A stretch of 10,011 nt of DNA. It comes from Auxenochlorella pyrenoidosa. Taxonomy: Eukaryota; Chlorophyta; Trebouxiophyceae; Chlorellales; Chlorellaceae. Position 1 is the stretch's first letter, and every line of letters starts with the position of its first letter. The stretch is taken from the NCBI GenBank assembly GCA_001430745.1, contig KQ481971.1, forward strand, positions 269,073 through 279,083. The letters are read 5' to 3'. The translations under genes and the position numbers were made by a program. The notes beneath the pieces were generated by a model, which was given only the letters and a program-made list of their open reading frames with translations, ran no database searches and was not told where the DNA came from. This document shows positions 1 to 8,500 of the stretch, piece by piece.

Positions 1-258
1 GTGTGTGGTGGGGTGGGGGGGGGGGGGGGGGGGGAGTGTTCACAGCCCAGCCTTGGCTCGTGGGCCCTTTGCCGGTGATGGCCAGCCTGTGCGCTGACGG
101 GCGCAAATCGGCATGCTCACCCCCTGCTGAGGGAGCACAGGCACAGGCGCAGGGGCCGAGGCGCTGCCTAGACCAGCCCGCGGGTGCACGCAGCGCGACG
201 CGCGTGCCCAGCAACTGCCGTCAAGCGCCGCTGCCAAGCCCTTCTCGTCCCCCTGCAG
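1..258 (+). other. 3' part of an upstream intron of the PEP carboxykinase gene
   Basis: No coding segment can be supported here. The stretch ends in a pyrimidine-rich acceptor (ccctgcag, 251-258) directly before the first recognisable carboxykinase exon, so it is read as intron. The codon preceding Val at 260 is split, with its last base at 259, so at least one coding exon lies upstream of the window. I looked for a residual N-terminal exon and found no convincing family-like segment. The first bases (gtgtgtggtgggg) resemble the G-rich start of other introns in this gene, so the intron could begin close to base 1, but this cannot be decided. Confidence 0.7.
15..34. repeat. Homopolymer run of 20 G
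   Basis: Twenty consecutive G within the G-rich tract 7-34, inside the presumed intron. Such a run is prone to slippage and sequencing error, so its length in the assembly should be treated as approximate. It can form a G-quadruplex. Confidence 0.9.
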
Positions 259-2535
259 CGTGCCCGAGCTGTATGAGCACGCCCTCAAGTACGAGCCCTC
301 CACCCACATCGTGGCCTCCGGCGCGCTGGCCACCCTGTCGGGCGCCAAGACCGGCCGCTCGCCCAAGTGAGGGGTCGGGGCAGGGGGCGCACCAACTGGC
401 GTGCCAGCTGCTCCTGCGCCTGCCCGCTCGCCTGCCGCGCCTTGCTGTGATGGCGGTGCTTCCTGTGCCCATTGCGCCGTACCCGCCCCTTGCAGCAATG
501 TCCCCCCTCCGCCACCCACTCCCTCCCCTCGGCCCTCCCCCTGCCTGCAGGGACAAGCGCGTGGTGCGTGAGCCCGGCAGCGAGGCCGACATCTGGTGGG
601 GCGCCGGCTCGCCCAACTACGAGATGGACGAGCGGTGAGGCGCAGCAGCCGCAGCCACGGCCCAGCACCCCTTCTTGCTCCTGCCCAGGACGGCCCGGGC
701 CTTACGTGTCTGGCAGCCTGCCTCGCTGGGCGGCGTCAGCGACGTCAGGAGCGGACGCAACCGCCCGTGGTTGAAATGTGCAGCACAGCAGGGAGGCTGC
801 AGGCCCACAGCACTGCATCTGGCCCCACCACCCCCAACCCCGACCCCACCACCCCTACCCCGCTCTGCCCTGCAGCACCTTCATCCTGAACCGTGAGCGC
901 GCCGTCGACTACCTGAACACCCTTGACCGCCTGTACGGTGAGTCAGCTGCCAGGGGACGGGGCGCAGCGTGCTGCGTGCGGCGCCTCTCCTACAGAGCAT
1001 GCACCGCAGGGCGCGGCGCTGGAAGGCGTAACGTGCCTGCATGGCGTTGCTGCGTATGTCTTTGCCGAGGTGAAGCGGTAGTCTGGCAACAAACAGCGAC
1101 GTGCCGCGCACCAGGGTGGGCGGCCACCTGCCCCGCCCCGCCGGCGCACCCCACGCGCCAACACAACCCCCCCACCCACACCCACACCCACACCCACACC
1201 CACCCCACCCCCCGCAGTGTTTGACGGCTACGCGGGGTGGGACCCAGAGGCACGCTTCAAGATCCGCATTGTCTGCGCGCGCCCCTACCACGCGCTGTTC
1301 ATGCACAACATGCTCATCAGGCCCACCGAGGACGAGCTGCACGGTGGGTGGGTGGGGGTGGGGGTGGGTGCTGTGGGTGGGTGGGTGGGATGGGGGTGGG
1401 GGTGGGGGGGGTGGGGGGGGCACGGGGCCAAGGGGGTGCTGCATTGTGGCGCTGTGTGGGGAAAGGGGCCGTGAGGCCGGGCGAGCGGGTGCTGCACGTT
1501 GGTGGGGGTTGCTGTAGGGAGGACGTTGGGCATGCACAGGCTGCATGGCATCGAGGTCGTGGGGGCGGGGCGGCGGGCGAGCTGAGTGCACGTTCGCACT
1601 TATCCTGCTGCTCACCCCTCCCCGTCCCGCCCCTCCCCCACCACCCCCAGACTTTGGCCACCCCGACTTCACAATCTACAACGGCGGCGCCTTCCCGGCC
1701 AACCGCTACACCTCCTACATGACCTCCTCCACCTCCATCGACGTGTCGCTCAAGCACAAGGAGATGGTGAGGGCGGCGGAGTGAGGCATGGGGGGTGGCG
1801 GCCGGCGCGAGGCCTGCCCGCTGCTGTTTGTTGGTGTGGATGCTCTCGAGGGGCTGCTGTCCTGGCGCGTAAGCTGCAGGCAGGCGCAGCATCGCCCGCC
1901 CACGGTGCCCGCGGGCCCCGCCAGCGGGATGACGGCGGGGTCTTGACTGCTTGCTGCCGGCTGCCCCTGCTGGACCCCCACTCAACTTCACTGAGCCCCC
2001 ACCCAACTTCACCCGGCCCCCACCCCACGCCCGCAGGTCATACTGGGCACCCAGTACGCGGGCGAGATGAAGAAGGGCGTCTTCTCCCTCATGAACTACG
2101 TGCTGCCAAAGGTGGGCGCACTCGGAGCCAGCTGCCTCGGGAGTGCCCTGGTCACGCCGGGCTGCTGCTGCCGAGGTGTGGTGGGTGCTGCGCTGGGGCT
2201 TCTCACCTGCCGTCTCACCCGCTCTCCTGCCTGCCCTGCAGATGGGCATCCTGTCGCTGCACTCTGGCTGCAACGAGGGCAAGAGCGGTGACGTCACCCT
2301 CTTCTTCGGCCTGTCTGGTGAGCAGTTGCGGGGGGCTGCGGCGAAGCTCGGGGCCTGGCAACCCGCGGTCGCTGCCTCGCTCTGTGCGCCTGCCGCGTGC
2401 CAACCTCCCAACCTTGCATGTTTCCCTGCCCCTTGTTGGCTCGCCTTTGCCACCCGCAGGCACCGGCAAGACCACGCTGTCGGCCGACCCCGCCCGCCCG
2501 CTGATTGGCGATGACGAGCACGGCTGGAGCGACCG

Positions 2536-2578
<43 letters not shown>

Positions 2579-4938
2579 GGCCTCAAGGAGGTGCGCCCGC
2601 GCGCCACGCCGCCGGGCCGCCAGGAGGCAAATTTGCGCAGATCATGTGGCGTGCTTGCAGGTCCCTTCTGGGCAGCATGGAGCAGAGTGGCCCGCCGGCG
2701 CGCCGCCACCCTCTGCCCGCTGCTGCCGCGTGCCTCTGCACTTTGTGCGCAATCCAACATGCCCCGCATGCGCCGCCTGGCGGACCCGCCCCGCAGGAGA
2801 ACGAGCCCGACATCTACCACGCCATCAAGTTTGGCACCATCCTGGAGAATGTGGTGTTTGACGAGGCAAGGCCTCTGCGCCCACATCGTGCTCACGCATC
2901 CCTGCACTGTGCTCGCAGAGGGGTGCCTGGGCTCGGCGCCACCGCAGCTCCCTGCCTGCAGCGGTTTAGTGGCGGCTTTGCAGCACGGCAGCCACCCCAA
3001 CTCTCCCGCCGGCCTGGCGTGCCTCTGCCTCTGAGCGCACCTTCTGCCCGCCCTTGTGGCCCCGCAGGAGACGCGCCATGTGGACTATGACAGCAACCGC
3101 ATCACCGAGAACACGCGCGCCTCGTACCCCATCGAGCACATCGGTGAGCCCGCCCCCTCCCCCCGGCCCGCCCTCTGTCTTCGCATCAAAACTCACAGAT
3201 TTAGGTTGTTGCCCCCGTTTGCCCAAGCATCCCTTTCAGTGCACCTGCTGCAGCGCCCACGTGCCAGTGCCGGCAGTGCCAATCTGCCTTCTGCATGCCC
3301 ACAACCGCTCTGCCCGCCCGGCTGCCCGCTGTGCCGCAGAGAACGCCAAGATCCCCTGCGTGGGCGGCCACCCCAAGAACATCATCATGCTCTGCTGCGA
3401 CGCCTTTGGCGTGCTGCCGCCGGTGGCCAAGCTGACCAAGGAGCAGGCCATGTACTACTTCATCAGGTGGGGGGGTAGGCATGCGACAAAGCGTATTCTC
3501 TCGCCAATTTAGCTCGCACTTGATCAGCCAGGGCCTTCTTCAGTATGTGAGGGTGTGCGGCGGCGTGTGCACCCACCCTGCCTCGACTCGCGTGCCACTC
3601 ACTGCACCCTGCCACCTCACGCGCACATGCCCTTTCCCGCCCCGCAGCGGCTACACCGCCAAGGTGGCGGGCACCGAGCAGGGCGTGACCGAGCCGGAGG
3701 CCACTTTCTCGGCCTGCTTCGGCTCCGCCTTCCTCATGTGGCACCCGGTGAGGCGCTCGGGCCCGGTGCTAGTTCCGCGATGGCCAGCCTGCCGCAATGG
3801 CCAGCGTGCACACCACACGCCTGCCTCCCACGGCACGCGACTAAGGCCCTGAGGGCGGCCGATGGGCACCCCGCCAGCCCTCTGAACCAAGCCTCTGGCA
3901 GGCCTGCATGCCTTTCTGTTTGTCCCGACTGTGGCACCATGGCGTCGCCCACCGCCCCTCCCGCCCCTCCTTTCCCCCCACCCACTGCAGACCAAGTATG
4001 CGTCCATGCTGGCGGAGAAGGTGGAGAAGCACGGCACCAACGTGTGGCTCATCAACACCGGTGAGCCGGGCTGGCTCGGTCCCGCGGCGCACACAAATGC
4101 AGGCAGCCCCCTGCCGCGGCGTGCAAGCCCCGACTGCTGGCTGCCTTCCCATGTACTTTGCCTGCTGTAACCCCCCGCGCTGCCCGCCGCGCCCGCGCAG
4201 GCTGGACCGGCGGCCCGTACGGCGTGGGGTACCGCTTCAAGCTGCGCCACACGCGCGCCATCGTGGACGCCATCCACAGCGGCGAGCTGACCAAGGCCGA
4301 GTACGAGGAGATGCCCATCTTCAACCTCAAGGTGGGCTGAAGCCCTGAGGGTGGCTCAGTGTGGCAGCCTGGCTGGCGCGCAGCGCTGGCGGCTCGGACA
4401 TTTGCGTGGTGCACTGGCCCTCCGCAGGCGCCGCAGCGGACGCTCGCAGACCCCGGACCCTCCCAGCAGCAGCCCAGGCCTCATGCTGAGGTCTCAGGCC
4501 CCACCCCCACCCCACCTCCACCCCACCTCCACCCCACCCCCGCCCGCCCTTGCAGGTGCCCAAGAGCGTGTCCAACGTGCCGCAGGACGTGCTCATGCCC
4601 TCCAACTGCTGGGCCGACAGGGAGAACTACACCAAGACGCTCTCCCACCTGGCCGAGCTGTTCGTCAAGAACTTGTGAGCGGGCAGGGAGCAAGGGCTTC
4701 GCGCCGCCCGCCGTGCCGCCCGCCGCTGCTCTGCGCACGGCGCGGCCCCCCCTGCTGCGCGCCCCGCCGGCGGCACCCAGGCGCGCCAGCCGTTGCTGTG
4801 CGCACTGCGCGCTGACGACCTGGCGCCTCTTTGACCGCCCCCCCTTCTGCCCCCTGCAGCAAGAAGTTTGAGGACGGCGGCGGCCACGTGACCCCCGAGG
4901 AGGCGCACAGGATCCTGGCGGCCGGCCCCCGCATCTGA
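259..4938 (+). CDS. PCK: Phosphoenolpyruvate carboxykinase (ATP), 5' partial, 16 exons
   Basis: Converts oxaloacetate and ATP to phosphoenolpyruvate, CO2 and ADP; in algae it is expected in the cytosol, in gluconeogenesis and possibly carbon concentration. Exons: 259-366, 551-634, 876-937, 1218-1343, 1651-1766, 2037-2111, 2242-2317, 2460-2590, 2797-2865, 3068-3143, 3340-3466, 3648-3747, 3991-4060, 4201-4331, 4556-4674, 4860-4938. They total 1549 bases and join without frame error into 515 residues (numbered from Val at 260) plus TGA at 4936. Seen motifs: GRSPKDKR (32-39, oxaloacetate-binding Arg33), GEMKKG (174-179), P-loop GLSGTGKTT (213-221, split by intron 7 inside Gly216), metal site LIGDDEHGW (230-238), ENTR (296-299), NTGWTGG. 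All these hallmark motifs of the ATP-dependent family are intact. The GTP-dependent animal type differs in these motifs. E. coli PckA is about 540 residues, so only roughly the first 60 or more residues are missing; any plant-like N-terminal extension is out of view. Fourteen donors are GT; intron 9 is GC. Confidence 0.96.
1166..1210. repeat. C-rich (CCCACA)n array at the 3' end of carboxykinase intron 3
   Basis: About five tandem CCCACA units flanked by C runs, acting as a nearly T-free pyrimidine tract just before the acceptor cccgcag (1211-1217). It is complementary to the G-rich start of the next intron on the other side of exon 4. Confidence 0.85.
1344..1422 (+). repeat. G-rich GTGGG array at the 5' end of carboxykinase intron 4 (G-quadruplex-like)
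   Basis: Starting exactly at the donor (cac g|gtgggtggg), the sense strand carries many runs of three or more G separated mostly by a single T. This fits the general G-quadruplex pattern several times over with one-base loops. It continues to about 1422 with longer G runs. The structure would lie on the 5' splice site in the RNA. Confidence 0.85.
1975..2027. repeat. 21-bp tandem repeat, about 2.5 copies, in carboxykinase intron 5
   Basis: Copies at 1975-1995 (cccccactcaacttcactgag) and 1996-2016 (cccccacccaacttcacccgg), plus a partial copy at 2017-2027, forming part of the pyrimidine-rich end of the intron before the acceptor at 2036. Confidence 0.75.
2866..3067 (+). other. GC-AG intron (carboxykinase intron 9)
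   Basis: The exon ends gtg ttt gac gag, followed by gcaagg; the acceptor is cccgcag (3061-3067) and the next exon begins gag acg cgc. The join gives [11 protein letters not shown], matching the conserved order of this family (VFDExTRxVDY) with no gap, so the boundary is tightly constrained. No GT at the same place would preserve the protein. The donor GAG|GCAAGG has the strong AG upstream typical of functional GC donors. Confidence 0.85.
4499..4542. repeat. 11-bp C-rich tandem repeat in carboxykinase intron 14
   Basis: Units ccccacctcca at 4510-4520 and 4521-4531 and a variant at 4532-4542, preceded by ccccacccccac. They form the polypyrimidine tract before the acceptor cttgcag that ends at 4555. 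Confidence 0.75.
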
Positions 4939-5598
4939 GCGTGCCTGCCGGCTGTGGGGGTGTGCAACCTGCGCCTGCTGATGCCTTCCCACGGTCCCCT
5001 GGTTCCCTGCCGTTCTGTGCCGCACTGCCCCAAACCAACCCCTCCCTCCCCACGACACACCAAGGACGATACACAGGCACCGCCGCGGTGCCGCTTGTAC
5101 TTGCCCAGCGTTTTCCCCAGCTCCGCTCTCTGTCTCCCTGCCTGCCTGCTCTGCTTGCCTGCCCACTGCCACACGGCCTTGTCCCCCAGAGCCCCTCCCT
5201 CCCCTGGCGCCCGTGTGTTATCTTGACCCCTGGTGCACTGCATGCACACCAAACCCACGCCACCGCCTTTTTGCAATCACACAGAAAGCAGATTCAGGCT
5301 GAGAGCGGGAAGCTTGGTGGGGGAGGGCTATGTGCAGCGGGACAGCCAGCAGTCCTGCTGTGCGCGCTGTGCGGCTATTGCGAGTTTCTGGCCGTTGCTG
5401 GAGCGTTCTGCGTGGAGTATTCATCCTTTCAACATATTTACTTGCTCAGAACAGCCTCTCGCAAACCGATCGCGCTGCCTCGAGAGAGCGCAAAGTCGAG
5501 GCACTCGCCTTCCTGGTGGCTTTGCGACTCTACTTTGCTTATACCCCACTTCAGAAATACTACAAAGAGCGGGCGCTCTTTGCTTCTCCGGTCCGTCA
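4939..5598. other. Intergenic spacer: carboxykinase 3' UTR and upstream region of the protease gene
   Basis: No supported coding exon. The left part (4939 to about 5250) is C/T-rich and is probably the carboxykinase 3' UTR. I do not see the usual chlorophyte polyadenylation motif TGTAA in it; the nearest is tgtac at 5097-5101. The right part (about 5360-5598) is less GC-rich and is probably the promoter and 5' UTR of the protease gene. Open frames crossing the spacer have low-complexity or frame-shadow composition. The boundary between the two transcripts cannot be set from sequence alone. Confidence 0.7.
5400..5598 (+). promoter_or_regulatory. Probable promoter / 5' UTR of the M11 protease gene
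   Basis: This is the most AT-rich stretch of the spacer, directly upstream of the proposed start codon at 5599. TATA-like strings are catattta (5433-5440) and cttatacc (5538-5545). Neither is a perfect TATA box, and green-algal promoters often lack one. The function is inferred from position and base composition only. Confidence 0.3.
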
Positions 5599-8500
5599 AT
5601 GGTGGGGCAGCAGCGGCGGCTGGCGCTGCAGGGCAGCGCTCTCCTACTCCTTGTGCTCACCCTCGCCTTGCTGGAGCCTGGAGCGGCCAGCATCAGTGAC
5701 AACCCTGATGGGAACTCTTCAATTGATTCAGTAGACCTGGTGAACTCCCTGCCGCCACTGTCGGCAGCCAGCCTAGCACCACTGCTCGCTCCTTCTGAGG
5801 CAGGGCCTGCTGATGGCATTGTGCTGCCAGATGGCGCAGAACCGCCAGTGCAGGCAGCGCGCGAGGCAGAGGTCGCAGCAGTGGCTGACGGCCTGCGGGT
5901 GGCAGCGCTGCTGCCACCCGCCGGTCGTGGCTTGAGGCTGGTGCCCAATAACTTTGATGAAGATACACCGGTGAGGTGGCACTGCATGTATCCCTTCTGC
6001 TCACAGGAGTATTGCCTGCTTGGCGGGGATGAACGGGCACGCACTGAATGGGCGCGGCCAGGGGGTTCAGGCTGGGGAGGGCAAGGAGTGCCTGCTCCTC
6101 TTCCAGCTGGTGGGCCTCAAATTGCCTCCCTCCTCCCCTCCTTCAGTCCTGCACAGAGGCCGAGGTCCTGAGGGCCTCCTTCCCGGCCTTCTCCCTGCCC
6201 ACCAACGGCCGGCACCTGGCCCTCCTGCTGCACCTGTCGGCCTTGGACTGCTCGCGCAGCCCTGGCGGCGCCCTTCTTGGCATGAGGGCCGCCTCCCTGA
6301 GCGTCGCCTGCTCAGCCGAGGGCCGGGCTGCTGAACTGGTGCTGGCCGCCGCCGACGGCAGCGCCAGCACCCGCCTCGCCCTCCCGCCTGACAGCACTGC
6401 TGGCAGCAGCGGCCTCGCGCTTCTGCTGTCGCTCGACCAGCAGGCGGGCAGCTTTGACATCTGCGCTGATGGCCAGCTGCTTCTGCCAGCGGCCGGCAGC
6501 TCCGGCACCGGCGGCTCTGTGCTGCTGCAGCGCCTGGGCAGCCTGAGCCCCGCCGAGCTGGTCGGCCCGGCGGTCGTGCTGGGCGCTCGTTCAGACGATG
6601 AGCTTGCAGCACATGTCCAAGTGGCTGCCGCATATGCTGCTGACTTTGCCATCCCGTGTGGCAGCACCGCCCCGGGAGAGGAGCAGGCCGGGCTGCTGGA
6701 GCTGCTTGCAGACTCTGCTGCCGCTGGTGGCATGGCCAGCTCCATGCCACAGCTTGCAGTGGAGCAGCAGCCCAGCGGGGATGCCACAGTGGGGCGGGAC
6801 ATAGTGCTGACTGCCACGGCCATGCCCGCCAGCGCCGATGACGCTCTCAGGCGAGGGGGGAGGGGGCGCTGCTCCAAGCTGGCTAGCGAGGCATGCCGCG
6901 AGCGACTCTGCCTGCAGGGCCCGGCAGGCTTCCCTGCTTACCTGCCGGCCGACTGGGGACTTGAGTGCGTGGTGCTGCACCACACCAAACAATGCCATAT
7001 TCACGATACCAGCTGGGCTGCCCTGCAGGCTGCGCCTCACGCTCTATGGCCTGGCCCCGCCGGGGTGCACCGCCTCTGAGTGTGGGGACTTGACTGTAGA
7101 GTCGGCAGTCGCTGCTGCTCCGGGGCAGCCAGCCAGCCTGGACCTGACGGCCGCCTACCCCAGGGCGGGGCGCTATGTTGTGCGGCTCGAGGCAAGCGCG
7201 TGCGAGGGGTGTGGCCAGCGCGCTTGCTTGCGGCATGCTCCAAGCCCTCCCGGCTGGGCTGTATGAGATTCCCCTGGCATATGGCATACCTGCTGGCAGT
7301 TTGTGTCCACTCACATCCATCCCTTCCGCCTTTTCTTTGCCGCGCCTCGGCAGGCCACCAGTGGGTGCGGCTGGGTCGCCACTCTGGACCACACCCTGCT
7401 TGTCCGCAAGGCCGGGGACCCCGGCAGCGCCTCGCCCGCCGAGGCCGCACCTTGCTGCCGGGCCAGCCCTGGGGTGGTGGCCATGCAGCTGGGGCGGCCC
7501 ATCAGTAATGTGGACTACCGCTCGAAGATGGCGCAGCGGCAGGCCTCAGCCCTGGGCTGGTCAGACGACTATTGGCAGGCAGGGCTGAGCTGTAGTGCTG
7601 TGGCTCCACAGACTGCCTTGCTGGGCAGGTGCATGAGATGAGGCCGAGCAGGAAGCCTGGACCAGGTGTCCTGCAGGGCTCCATCTCGTGCACCTGCCCA
7701 GCATGGGAGGCATGGCGACCGGCTGCATGCCGGGGAGGCTGGTGCGGCTGGCTGCCGGTTGGTTGACAGCAGTGCTTCACTCCGCTGCGCTGCCTGGCCC
7801 CGTGCCTGACGCACCCTTCCCCTGCTGCAGCATGAGGAGCGTGAGGCTGAGAGGCTGTTCGACTTCTCTTCACTCGCGCCCCCGGTCGCCCCCATGCCGC
7901 TGAGCCTCCTCACCTGCGCTGCCACACGTCTGGCAGGGGCAGGTGCGCACCTGCGCTTGTGCTTGGACACCCGGCAGGGCTGAATGGTTTGTATCACTTG
8001 GAGAAGGGCAATACCACGTGCGCGTCGCATGCCAGCCACGCAACGCAGCCCAGCGTTTGGCCCTGCAACACGCCAACTGCCCGCGTGTGGCGCAGGCTCG
8101 CCACTGCTTTTTGGCGCAACAGCCCAGCTGGCCAGCCACAGTCGCGGCCACAACAAGCGCCTGGCCCTGCTGCCTGCCGGCTACGACTGGGCTACCAGCA
8201 CCGAACAGGTGAGCCCCCTGTAGGCTGATGGGGAAAGTGAGCTGGCGTCCACAGTCCTTGGTGAGGCTGTGCGGGCCTGGCAGCCAAGCCTGAGGAAGCT
8301 CGAGGGAACTGCCGTGGCAGGGCCTGCAACAAAGCCAGGCTTACCCAGCTCATCGGCCCTTCGCCCTCGCGCATGCCCCAAACCCCTTCAGATTGACTGC
8401 CAGGAGCACTGGTCTGGCTGGCAGGCAGACTCGCCGCAGCGCCTGCCAAACGGGCGGGGCGGCTCCTGCTCGGCAGCCTGCACACAGGCGGGCACGCTGC

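Noticed and set aside
1166..1210. CCCACA array as an interstitial telomere repeat
   Set aside because: Green-algal telomeres are of the CCCTAAA or CCCTAAAA type; this array lacks that unit and sits in a polypyrimidine tract before an acceptor.
1586..3034. 482-codon open frame on the + strand, and a 378-codon frame on the - strand (1317-2453)
   Set aside because: Both run across several carboxykinase exons and introns in other frames. Their products are Arg/Pro/Ala-rich with no family motif, as expected in GC-rich DNA where stops are rare.
259..4938. Carboxykinase as a pseudogene, because conserved segments are interrupted by stops and frame changes
   Set aside because: Every interruption is bounded by a donor and an acceptor, and the 16 exons join into one full frame with all catalytic motifs intact.
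5233..6171. 312-codon frame with an earlier Met as the start of the protease
   Set aside because: The upstream extension is not protein-like and would place the signal peptide core internally; the ATG at 5599 puts the signal peptide at the N-terminus. The frame after 5970 is intron.
7303..7641. Exon 4 of the protease continuing to the stop at 7639-7641
   Set aside because: The tail after 7578 would end the protein before the catalytic domain; splicing at 7579 joins to an in-frame, protein-like exon. Kept only as a possible alternative transcript.
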